From positions 1 to 7,760 of the forward strand of contig JABITU010000230.1 of the NCBI GenBank assembly GCA_018668195.1: a stretch of DNA of 7,760 bases, read 5' to 3'. Of this stretch, positions 1 through 6,441 are shown one piece after another. A program made the position numbers and the translations under genes. The notes under the pieces are model-generated. The model was not told the DNA's origin, did not search any database, and worked only from the letters and a program-made list of their open reading frames with translations. How positions within the stretch are numbered: the stretch's first letter is position 1; every line of letters starts with the position of its first letter. The DNA comes from Tateyamaria sp. (GTDB lineage Bacteria > Pseudomonadota > Alphaproteobacteria > Rhodobacterales > Rhodobacteraceae).

Positions 1-474
1 ATTACCGGTCAAGCTGGTGCGCAGATCATGGGCGACTGGGCGCAGGGTGAATTCTCTGTAGCTGAACAAGTTGAAGGGAACGATTACTCCTGCCTGCCAG
101 GTCTTGGTCTGAACCCTGTGATCGACACGGGTGGTGATGCGTTCTACTTCCCAGTGAACGACGACCCTGAAATCACAGCGGCACAGAAAGAACTTGCTGC
201 ATTGCTGATTTCACCTGAAGTGCAGGTTTCTTTCAATCTCGCCAAAGGTTCGCTGCCAGTACGCGGGGACATCGATATGTCCACAGCGAATGGTTGCATG
301 CAAAAGGGCCTTAAAATTCTTGCAGACGGTGGCGTGTTGCCATCCAGCGACATTACCTTTTCTCAGGACACGCAGTTGCAGCTCGAAGATCTGCAAGCAC
401 AGTTCTGGTCCAGCGATATGTCTGCGGCAGATGCTCAGGCTACTTACGCTAAAATCATCGAAAACGCAGACTAA
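1..474 (+). CDS. Sugar ABC transporter periplasmic substrate-binding protein, C-terminal part (5' end outside window)
   Basis: This is the last 157 residues of an extracellular solute-binding protein of the CUT1 (family 1, MalE/UgpB-like) type. It would capture a sugar in the periplasm and deliver it to the two permeases encoded downstream. The reading frame is open from base 1, so the gene begins upstream and its signal peptide is not visible; full-length relatives are usually about 400-430 residues. The fragment shows a CLPGLG segment followed by a GGDAFYFPV strand, then AAQKELAALLISPEVQ and a KGSLPVR segment, a pattern typical of the C-terminal lobe. The KGS(L/I)PVR...D(I/V)DMS...C style matches glucose/mannose-type (GtsA-like) binding proteins. 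Two cysteines (fragment residues 31 and 99) could form a periplasmic disulfide, which is inference. The ligand cannot be deduced. Position as first transporter gene of the operon is usual for this family. Confidence 0.93.
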   Translation: MTGQAGAQIMGDWAQGEFSVAEQVEGNDYSCLPGLGLNPVIDTGGDAFYFPVNDDPEITAAQKELAALLISPEVQVSFNLAKGSLPVRGDIDMSTANGCMQKGLKILADGGVLPSSDITFSQDTQLQLEDLQAQFWSSDMSAADAQATYAKIIENAD

Positions 475-492
475 ACTCCTTCATGCTACGTA

Positions 493-515
493 GTCCGGCG
501 GCATGCCCGCCGGGC
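493..515 (+). promoter_or_regulatory. GC-rich hairpin between binding-protein gene and first permease gene
   Basis: CCGGCGG at 495-501 is the exact reverse complement of CCGCCGG at 507-513, with a 5-base loop CATGC. A T-G wobble and a G-C pair extend the stem to nine pairs. It begins 18 bases after the binding-protein stop codon. The bases after the stem (ATTAAAAG) contain no T-run, so this is not a standard intrinsic terminator. Hairpins in this place in sugar transporter operons, such as the REP elements after malE, are known to protect the upstream mRNA from 3' exonucleases, so that the binding protein is made in excess over the membrane subunits. That role, or partial attenuation, is inferred here. 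Confidence 0.65.
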
Positions 516-550
516 CATTAAAAGTTATACACCCTTCTGATAATTTAGAT

Positions 551-554
551 GGAG
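551..554 (+). promoter_or_regulatory. Ribosome binding site deciding the permease start at 563
   Basis: GGAG sits 8 bases before ATG 563. An earlier in-frame ATG at 503 lies in the loop of the GC-rich hairpin with no Shine-Dalgarno sequence before it. The 20 extra residues it would add do not look like a permease N-terminus. Start 563 is therefore preferred. Confidence 0.7.
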
Positions 555-562
555 CCGACACG

Positions 563-1483
563 ATGAACGTGGATTCGGACCCCCCCAGCGCCCGCAATAG
601 CAAGCGCCCCCACCGCCTGTTCAAGAACTGGATGGCTAAGTTGGCGACACTGCCGATGATCCTAACAGCGCTTGTCGTTTTTGTTGGCGGCACCGCATGG
701 ACCGTGACGTATTCCTTTACCGGATCGCGGATGTTGCCCAAAACGAATTGGGTTGGCCTAGATCAATACGAACGGCTCTGGTCGTCTGATCGCTGGATGA
801 TTTCGATCAAGAACCTTGGCATCTATGGCATCTGTTCGTTGGTTCTGACCTTAATCATAGGCTTCACTCTTGCGGCCTGCCTTGATCGCAAAATACGGTT
901 CGAAGGCGTCTTTCGTTCCATTTTCTTATATCCCTTCGCCTTGTCGTTCGTTGTGACTGGCTTGGCATGGCAGTGGATTTTGAACCCCGACTTTGGCATG
1001 CAAAGTGTCGTGCGCGATTGGGGTTGGTTGACGTTTAACTTCGACCCATTGAACAATCCTGACATCGTGATGTTCGGTCTGCTGATTGCGGGCATTTGGC
1101 AGGGGTCGGGCCTGATCATGTGCATCATGCTTGCGGGTCTGCGCGGCATTGATGAAGACATCTGGAAAGCCACTAAGGTTGACGGGGTCGGTACAGTAAA
1201 AACCTATGTCATGGTGATAATCCCAATGATGCGGCCTGTGTTTGTGACGGCACTGGTGCTAATCGCGGCGGGCATCATCAAGCTTTATGATCTTGTTGTG
1301 GCCCAAACAGGCGGTGGACCGGGGCTTAGCTCAGAAGTGCCGGCGAAATACGTGATTGAATTGATGTTCCGCGCCCAGAATTTGGGCCAAGGCTTTGCCG
1401 CATCAACCATGATGTTGTGTTCGGTTGTGATCATCCTGATCCCATGGGCCTATCTCGAATTCGGAGGCCGTAAACGTGGCTGA
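563..1483 (+). CDS. Sugar ABC transporter permease (GtsB-like, MalF position)
   Basis: A 306-residue inner-membrane subunit of a CUT1 sugar importer. Six hydrophobic segments can be placed at about residues 31-51, 85-106, 118-139, 168-190, 226-246 and 280-298, the usual topology for short MalF-type subunits. The cytoplasmic EAA loop that docks on the ATPase is at about 193-225 (GLRGIDEDIWKATKVDG followed by a conserved IIP...RP). Its alanine-rich core reads WKATKVDG rather than the common KAAxxDGA. The segments SRMLPKTNWVGLDQYERLW, FLYPFALSFVVTGLAWQWILNP and AQTGGGPG closely resemble glucose/mannose GtsB-type permeases. That resemblance is from memory of the family, not alignment. Start ATG 563 has GGAG 8 bases upstream. 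The 3' end overlaps the next permease gene by 8 bp, implying translational coupling and equal production of the two permeases. Family assignment is firm; substrate class is less so. Confidence 0.95.
   Translation: MNVDSDPPSARNSKRPHRLFKNWMAKLATLPMILTALVVFVGGTAWTVTYSFTGSRMLPKTNWVGLDQYERLWSSDRWMISIKNLGIYGICSLVLTLIIGFTLAACLDRKIRFEGVFRSIFLYPFALSFVVTGLAWQWILNPDFGMQSVVRDWGWLTFNFDPLNNPDIVMFGLLIAGIWQGSGLIMCIMLAGLRGIDEDIWKATKVDGVGTVKTYVMVIIPMMRPVFVTALVLIAAGIIKLYDLVVAQTGGGPGLSSEVPAKYVIELMFRAQNLGQGFAASTMMLCSVVIILIPWAYLEFGGRKRG
1463..1467 (+). promoter_or_regulatory. Ribosome binding site for the GTG start at 1476
   Basis: GGAGG inside the end of the upstream permease gene lies 8 bases before GTG 1476. 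The alternative ATG at 1485 is 17 bases away, too far for good initiation. This supports the GTG start and the 8-bp overlap with the upstream gene. Confidence 0.7.
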
Positions 1484-2381
1484 TATGACAATAAATACCC
1501 CTGAAGGGCCGCGCGGTCCTAAGCCAAAAAGGGCGTTATCGCGTGGGAACATCTTTCTCTATGGCACGTTGATCGTGGTTTCAATGTACTACCTGCTGCC
1601 ACTTTATGTGATGATCGTCACGTCCCTTAAGGGCATGCCGGAAATCCGCATGGGCAACGTTTTTGGCCCGCCTATGGAGATCACATTTGAGCCTTGGATC
1701 AAAGCATGGTCCGAGGCCTGTACGGGCATAAATTGTGATGGATTGTCTCGCGGTTTTGGCAATTCTGTGCGCATTTTGATCCCGTCAGTTTTACTTTCGA
1801 TCATGATCGCGTCCGTGAACGGCTATGCGTTGAGCAATTGGAAATTCAAAGGGTCTGAAACGTTTTTTACGATCTTGATTATTGGTGCCTTCATTCCTTA
1901 TCAGACCATGCTGTATCCTATCGTGATTTTGCTGCGCGAGATTGGTTTGATGGGATCCATCGGCGGACTGGTACTTGTGCATACGATCTTTGGTATGCCA
2001 ATTTTGACGCTGTTATTTCGCAACTATTTCGCCTCCATCCCTGAAGAACTGTTTAAGGCTGCGCGCGTTGATGGGGCCGGGTTCTGGCAGATCTATTTCC
2101 AGATCATGGTGCCCATGGCGTTGCCAATTTTTGTGGTTGCAATCATTTTGCAAGTCACAGGCATCTGGAACGATTTTCTGTTTGGCGTCATCTACACCAA
2201 ACCGGCTACGTATCCGATGACGGTGCAGCTAAATAACATCGTGAATTCGGTTCAAGGCGTCAAAGAATACAATGTTAATATGGCGGCGACCTTGCTCACC
2301 GGTCTCGTCCCTCTCGTCATCTATTTTGCCTCTGGCAAACTCTTTGTCCGCGGCATTGCCGCCGGCGCAGTCAAAGGCTGA
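1476..2381 (+). CDS. Sugar ABC transporter permease (GtsC-like, MalG position)
   Basis: A 301-residue second membrane subunit of the importer, MalG type. The N-terminus is cytoplasmic and basic (about residues 1-25). Hydrophobic segments lie at about 27-50, 97-119, 130-152, 162-182, 214-238 and 268-287. The EAA motif is clear at 188-217 (IPEELFKAARVDGAGFW...IMVPMALP), and the protein ends in VRGIAAGAVKG, a typical CUT1 MalG-like C-terminus. The periplasmic loop EACTGINCDGL (80-90) has two cysteines five residues apart (C82, C87). This paired-cysteine loop is familiar from GtsC-type glucose/mannose permeases and may form a disulfide; the bond itself is inference. Translation starts at GTG 1476 with GGAGG 8 bases upstream. 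The gene overlaps the upstream permease by 8 bp and ends 7 bp before the ATPase start. Confidence 0.95.
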   Translation: MADMTINTPEGPRGPKPKRALSRGNIFLYGTLIVVSMYYLLPLYVMIVTSLKGMPEIRMGNVFGPPMEITFEPWIKAWSEACTGINCDGLSRGFGNSVRILIPSVLLSIMIASVNGYALSNWKFKGSETFFTILIIGAFIPYQTMLYPIVILLREIGLMGSIGGLVLVHTIFGMPILTLLFRNYFASIPEELFKAARVDGAGFWQIYFQIMVPMALPIFVVAIILQVTGIWNDFLFGVIYTKPATYPMTVQLNNIVNSVQGVKEYNVNMAATLLTGLVPLVIYFASGKLFVRGIAAGAVKG

Positions 2382-2388
2382 TTAACTC

Positions 2389-3468
2389 ATGACAAACTCT
2401 GTAGAAATCAAAGGTCTGGACCTGAACTTTGGGTCTGTAAAAGTTTTAAAGCAACTGAATCTCGACATTGCAGAGGGTGAGTTCCTTGTACTGCTGGGGT
2501 CATCCGGTTGTGGGAAATCTACACTGCTGAATTGCATCGCGGGGTTGCTTGAAGTTTCTGATGGGCAAATCTTCATCAAGGGTGAAAACGTTACGTGGGC
2601 AGAACCTTCAGATCGTGGCATCGGTATGGTTTTTCAATCCTATGCGCTTTACCCGCAAATGACCGTGCGCGGAAATCTGTCGTTTGGGCTTAAGAATGCA
2701 AAGACGCCCAAGGACGAAATCGTGCGGCGCGTAGACCAGGCGGCCAAAATTCTTCAGATCGAACCTTTGCTTGATCGCAAGCCGGGTGCATTGTCTGGCG
2801 GACAACGACAGCGTGTCGCCATTGGTCGTGCACTTGTGCGGGATGTGGATGTATTCTTGTTTGATGAACCCTTGTCCAACCTCGATGCGAAGCTGCGTAC
2901 AGACCTTCGGGTTGAACTCAAACGGCTCCACAAGCAGCTCAAGAATACCATGATCTATGTGACCCATGATCAGGTCGAGGCGATGACATTGGCCGACCGC
3001 ATTTCTATAATGAAAAACGGTACGATCGAACAGCTTGATACGCCCGAAGTAATCTACGCTAAGCCTTGCAACAAATATGTCGCTGATTTTATCGGCTCCC
3101 CCGCGATGAACCTGTTTACGGGCCAATTGGCTGGAACAAATTTCTGTTGTGACGGTTTTGCGATAGACGTGCAGGGCTATGAATTCGCAACTCAGACGTG
3201 GGGCGACGCGGCTGCATGGCTCGGCATTCGCCCAGAACATATCCTGACTGGTGAAGGTGCCAAAGGTGCGACGTTCTCTGGCACGGCCGAGGTCGATATC
3301 GTTGAACCGATGGGATCTGACACGCTTGTCTGGGTCAACTTTGCGGGCCAATCCGTGCGCGTGCGTACCGAGGGCCAATCGGGTTTGAAATCCGGCGACA
3401 CACTCATGATCGGGTTTGATGCAGCGCGGCTGCATCTGTTCGACGTAACCACAGAAATCCGTCTCTGA
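2389..3468 (+). CDS. Sugar ABC transporter ATP-binding protein (MalK/UgpC type)
   Basis: A 359-residue cytoplasmic ATPase that powers import through the two permeases. All nucleotide-binding motifs are intact: Walker A GSSGCGKST (37-45), Q-loop Q83 in VFQSYALYP, signature LSGGQRQR (135-142), Walker B VFLFDEP (155-161) with catalytic E160, D-loop SNLDAK (163-168) and switch H193 in YVTHDQ. The C-terminal part (about 235-359) has the TOBE-like regulatory region of MalK/UgpC/MsmK proteins, including LGIRPEH (278-284). The length is usual for this group. Automatic pipelines often call such proteins UgpC, but nothing here points to glycerol-phosphate. The best pre-start match to a Shine-Dalgarno is a weak AAAGG 11 bases before ATG 2389, so translation may depend on coupling to the permease gene ending 7 bp earlier. 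Confidence 0.97.
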   Translation: MTNSVEIKGLDLNFGSVKVLKQLNLDIAEGEFLVLLGSSGCGKSTLLNCIAGLLEVSDGQIFIKGENVTWAEPSDRGIGMVFQSYALYPQMTVRGNLSFGLKNAKTPKDEIVRRVDQAAKILQIEPLLDRKPGALSGGQRQRVAIGRALVRDVDVFLFDEPLSNLDAKLRTDLRVELKRLHKQLKNTMIYVTHDQVEAMTLADRISIMKNGTIEQLDTPEVIYAKPCNKYVADFIGSPAMNLFTGQLAGTNFCCDGFAIDVQGYEFATQTWGDAAAWLGIRPEHILTGEGAKGATFSGTAEVDIVEPMGSDTLVWVNFAGQSVRVRTEGQSGLKSGDTLMIGFDAARLHLFDVTTEIRL

Positions 3469-3485
3469 ATTTTGAGGACAGACAC

Positions 3486-4250
3486 ATGACAGCAGCATTG
3501 CAACTTTATTCGATGCGCGATTGCGCAGACCAGCTCGACCTTTTGGCACAATTGCGGTCTCTTGGGATCAGTACTGTCGAAGGCTATGGCGGCGTTTACG
3601 GCGACCCGTCCGCCTACCGCGCGGCGATGGATGCCAATGGTATTTCCATGCCGTCAGGGCACATGGGATTGGATGACATTGAGGGAGATTTTGAGGCCAC
3701 AATGAGAATCGTTCAAACTCTCGGAATTAAACGTATTTTTGCGCCCTACCTTGAAGAAAAAGACCGCCCTGACACGGCTGAAGACTGGGCTGCCTTTGGA
3801 CAGCGCCTGAACGCGGCTGGGCAGAAATACGTGGACCGTGGCATCACGTTCGGCTGGCATAACCACGATTTCGAATTCGTGGCATTGGCTGACGGCACCA
3901 AACCGATGGACGTCTTGCTTGATGTCGCGCCCGATATAGCGTGGGAAGCAGACCTTGCATGGATCGTACGCGGCGGGTGTGACCCGATCGAATACATCCA
4001 GCGCTATGCGGGTCGTTTGTCGGCGATTCACGTCAAGGACATCGCCGCCGCTGGCACGAACTTGGACGAGGACGGTTGGTCCGATTTGGGGGCAGGTACT
4101 ATGGATTGGGCTGCCCTTTTGCAAGCCTGCCGTGCTACGTCAGGCGATCTGGTCTATGCGCTAGAGCACGACAAGCCGAGCGATCCAATCGGCTATGCAA
4201 CCCGCTCTGCCGCTGCATTTAAAACCCTGTGGGAGGCCACCCATGACTAA
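3486..4250 (+). CDS. Sugar phosphate isomerase/epimerase-like TIM-barrel protein, small form
   Basis: A 254-residue protein of the xylose isomerase-like / AP endonuclease 2 TIM-barrel superfamily. These are cytoplasmic, usually divalent-metal-dependent enzymes acting on sugars by isomerisation, epimerisation, dehydration or elimination at a carbon next to a carbonyl. Visible landmarks are LQLYSMRD at the first strand (6-12), SGHMG (57-61), GIKRIFAPY (80-88), WHNHDFEF (124-131), WEADLAWI (153-160), IHVKD (181-185) and YALEHD (224-229). Likely metal or catalytic residues are H125 or E130, D156, H182 and E227. The first metal glutamate of IolE-like relatives seems to be replaced by the HNH motif, as in a known subgroup of the family. 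GAGG lies 8 bases before ATG 3486. The gene follows the ATPase by 17 bp and overlaps the next dehydrogenase by 8 bp. The exact reaction is unknown; the context suggests a step on a keto-sugar made by a neighbouring dehydrogenase. Confidence 0.9.
   Translation: MTAALQLYSMRDCADQLDLLAQLRSLGISTVEGYGGVYGDPSAYRAAMDANGISMPSGHMGLDDIEGDFEATMRIVQTLGIKRIFAPYLEEKDRPDTAEDWAAFGQRLNAAGQKYVDRGITFGWHNHDFEFVALADGTKPMDVLLDVAPDIAWEADLAWIVRGGCDPIEYIQRYAGRLSAIHVKDIAAAGTNLDEDGWSDLGAGTMDWAALLQACRATSGDLVYALEHDKPSDPIGYATRSAAAFKTLWEATHD
4231..4236 (+). promoter_or_regulatory. Ribosome binding site for the dehydrogenase start at 4243
   Basis: GGGAGG, the strongest Shine-Dalgarno in the window, lies 6 bases before ATG 4243 and inside the end of the upstream isomerase gene. 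It rules against the in-frame ATG at 4195, which would put 16 unrelated residues before the Rossmann strand. Confidence 0.8.
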
Positions 4251-5364
4251 AAACCTTGGCGTTGGCATCATTGGATGCGGCAACATCTCTACGGCGTATT
4301 TGCAGCTGGCGTCGATGTTCAAGGGCTACGACATCGTCGCGGTCGCTGACATCAGCATGGACAACGCGCGTGCGCAGGCCGCCAAGTTTGATGTGCGGGC
4401 GGATACTGTTGATGACCTTCTGGTGGCACATGACGTTGACCTTATTATCAACCTCACGATTCCTGTGGCACACGTGGATGTGTCTCGCGCAATTTTGCAG
4501 GCGGGCAAGCACGTCTATTCCGAAAAACCGTTTGTTCTGAGCCTCGACGAAGCACAAGAGTTGGGCAATATCGCCAAAGCGAACAACCTTCGGATCGGGT
4601 CTGCTCCGGACACCTTCATGGGCGGCAGCCATCAGATGGCGCGTAACCTTATTGATGCAAGCGCGATTGGCAAAGTCACGTCCGGCGCGGCTGTGGTCAT
4701 GTCCAGTGGTATGGAAGACTGGCACCCGAACCCTGACTTTTTCTTTCAAAAGGGCGGCGGGCCGATTCTTGATCTAGGCCCTTACTATATCTGCAATCTG
4801 GTGCAATTACTTGGCCCCGTGAAAAAAGTCACGAGCGTTACTGGCATGGCCAGCGAAACCCGTACCATCCAAAACGGCCCACGCAACGGTCAAACCGTGC
4901 CGGTTGATACACCGACCACGATCCATTCTGTTCTGTCCTTTGAAAACGGTGCAATCATCACCTTGTTGGCAAGCTGGGACGTCTGGGCCAGCAACCATCC
5001 AATCATGGAGCTTTACGGCACCGAAGGGACGATGGTCATTCCGGACCCCAATTTCTTTGGCGGCACCCTGACCGTGACCGAACGAAACGGCGAACCTGTC
5101 GAGAAATCCTGGGACCACCCGTTCAACATACCTAATTTCGAAGAAACCCAAGCCAACTACCGTGGCGCTGGCTTGGCGGACATGGCCTTGGCAATCGCTG
5201 ATGGCCGCCCGCATCGCTGCAATGACGAATTTGCAACCCATGTGGTCGAGGTCATGACGGCAATTTTGGAAGCTGGCGAAACAGGCACGGTTCTGACAAT
5301 GACAACCACATGCAGCAGGCCCGACGTGCTAGGCCCGGACGCGGCCCGCGCGCTGTTGGCGTGA
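4243..5364 (+). CDS. Gfo/Idh/MocA family NAD(P)-dependent oxidoreductase (first copy)
   Basis: A 373-residue cytoplasmic dehydrogenase. The N-terminal Rossmann domain starts at once (LGVGIIGCGNIS, residues 5-16, with the GxxGxG dinucleotide motif). It includes the SEKPF motif (93-97) whose K95 is the family's catalytic lysine. The C-terminal half is the alpha/beta substrate domain, with GGGPILDLGPYY (171-182). In this motif D177 is followed four residues later by Y181, where many relatives have histidine. A D-x3-Y pair is known in glucose-fructose oxidoreductase-like members, so this is a variant, not damage. MELYGTEGTM and the HPFNIPNF...ADMALAIADGRPHR region are typical C-terminal features. 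Start ATG 4243 is fixed by GGGAGG. The gene overlaps the upstream isomerase by 8 bp and is 21 bp from the next one. It probably oxidises or reduces a ring hydroxyl of the imported sugar or its derivative; the substrate is unknown. It is clearly divergent from the second family member at 6442-7563. Confidence 0.93.
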   Translation: MTKNLGVGIIGCGNISTAYLQLASMFKGYDIVAVADISMDNARAQAAKFDVRADTVDDLLVAHDVDLIINLTIPVAHVDVSRAILQAGKHVYSEKPFVLSLDEAQELGNIAKANNLRIGSAPDTFMGGSHQMARNLIDASAIGKVTSGAAVVMSSGMEDWHPNPDFFFQKGGGPILDLGPYYICNLVQLLGPVKKVTSVTGMASETRTIQNGPRNGQTVPVDTPTTIHSVLSFENGAIITLLASWDVWASNHPIMELYGTEGTMVIPDPNFFGGTLTVTERNGEPVEKSWDHPFNIPNFEETQANYRGAGLADMALAIADGRPHRCNDEFATHVVEVMTAILEAGETGTVLTMTTTCSRPDVLGPDAARALLA

Positions 5365-5375
5365 CCGCAATTTAT

Positions 5376-5379
5376 GGAG
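5376..5379 (+). promoter_or_regulatory. Ribosome binding site deciding the start at 5386
   Basis: GGAG lies 6 bases before ATG 5386. It overlaps the beginning of an alternative in-frame start at ATG 5374, so that upstream ATG cannot use it. The protein is therefore taken to begin MPSSIKG. Confidence 0.75.
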
Positions 5380-5385
5380 AGTAAC

Positions 5386-6441
5386 ATGCCCAGTTCGATC
5401 AAAGGCCCTGCGCTGTTTCTTGCCCAGTTTTTGGGTGATGAAGCACCGTTCAACTCACTGCCCGCAATTGTCGAATGGGCCGCAGGTTTAGGCTACAAGG
5501 GCGTCCAAATCCCGACATGGGATGCGCGGGTCTTTGACTTGGATAAAGCCGCGTCCAGCAAGGCATACTGCGATGAAATTGTTGGAGTTTGCGCCAAACA
5601 TGGCGTGACCATTACTGAATTGTCATGCCACCTGCAAAGCCAACTTGTGGCGGTTCATCCGGCATATGACACAGCGTTCGATGCTTTCGCGCCCAAGCAT
5701 TTGCATGGTAAACCCGCCGCGCGTCAGGCATGGGCTGTCGATCAGGTTACCAAGGTCGCGCAAGCTGCACAAAATCTTGGGCTAAATGGTGCCGTTGGCT
5801 TTACCGGATCGCTCGCCTTTCCATATCTTTATCCTTGGCCGCAACGCCCCACTGGCTTGATCGACGAAGCCTTTGGCGAGTTGGCGAGGCGCTGGAAACC
5901 TCTTTTGGATATTTATGACGAGGCAGGCGTCGATTTGGGGTTCGAAATCCACCCCGGTGAAGACGTGTTCGATGGCACTACCTTTGAGCGGTTTCTTGAA
6001 TCCGTCGATAATCACCCACGCTGCAAGATCACTTATGATCCTTCGCACTTCTTGTTGCAGCAAATGGATTATCTGGCGTTTATTGACATCTACCATGACC
6101 GCATCAGTGCCTTTCACGTCAAGGATGCGGAATTCAATCCGACAGGACGCCAAGGTGTCTATTCTGGCTATGCCGATTGGACCGACCGCGCGGGCCGCTT
6201 CCGGTCGCTGGGGGATGGTCAGGTCGATTTTAAAGGTATCTTTTCGAAGCTCACCCAATACGGGTTTGATGGCTGGGCGGTGCTTGAATGGGAATGCTGT
6301 CTGAAACACCCTGAACAAGGCGCAGCAGAAGGCGCACCGTTTATCGCAAGCCACTTGATCCGGCAGACAGAGCGTGCTTTTGACGACTTCGCTGGTGGTC
6401 ATTCTGATCCGGCGGCCCTGCGCAGAATGATGGGGTTATAA
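5386..6441 (+). CDS. Sugar phosphate isomerase/epimerase-like TIM-barrel protein, large form
   Basis: A 351-residue protein of the same TIM-barrel superfamily as the product of 3486-4250, but about 100 residues longer and only distantly similar. The full metal-binding set is visible: E187 in GFEIHPGED, D218 in ITYDPSH, H244 in AFHVKD and E301 in AVLEWE. Extra material lies in the loop around 85-117 and between H244 and E301 (NPTGRQGVYSGYADWTDRAGR begins at 251). A C-terminal extension from about 304 includes EGAPFIASHLI. These extras are common to a roughly 350-residue subgroup that I recognise as a frequent neighbour of Gfo/Idh/MocA dehydrogenases in sugar operons. The gene lies 21 bp after the first dehydrogenase and directly abuts the second (stop TAA followed at once by ATG). 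The reaction is not established from sequence. Isomerase, epimerase, dehydratase or beta-eliminase acting on a 3-keto sugar are all possible. Confidence 0.9.
   Translation: MPSSIKGPALFLAQFLGDEAPFNSLPAIVEWAAGLGYKGVQIPTWDARVFDLDKAASSKAYCDEIVGVCAKHGVTITELSCHLQSQLVAVHPAYDTAFDAFAPKHLHGKPAARQAWAVDQVTKVAQAAQNLGLNGAVGFTGSLAFPYLYPWPQRPTGLIDEAFGELARRWKPLLDIYDEAGVDLGFEIHPGEDVFDGTTFERFLESVDNHPRCKITYDPSHFLLQQMDYLAFIDIYHDRISAFHVKDAEFNPTGRQGVYSGYADWTDRAGRFRSLGDGQVDFKGIFSKLTQYGFDGWAVLEWECCLKHPEQGAAEGAPFIASHLIRQTERAFDDFAGGHSDPAALRRMMGL

Noticed and set aside
516..544. A possible internal promoter with GATAAT at 539-544 before the first permease
   Set aside because: No acceptable -35 element is found at 16-18 bases upstream, where the sequence is the foot of the hairpin.
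2608..3549. A long minus-strand open frame of 313 codons opposite the ATPase gene
   Set aside because: The plus strand encodes an intact ATPase with all motifs. The minus-strand product has no recognisable domain and is a codon-bias shadow.
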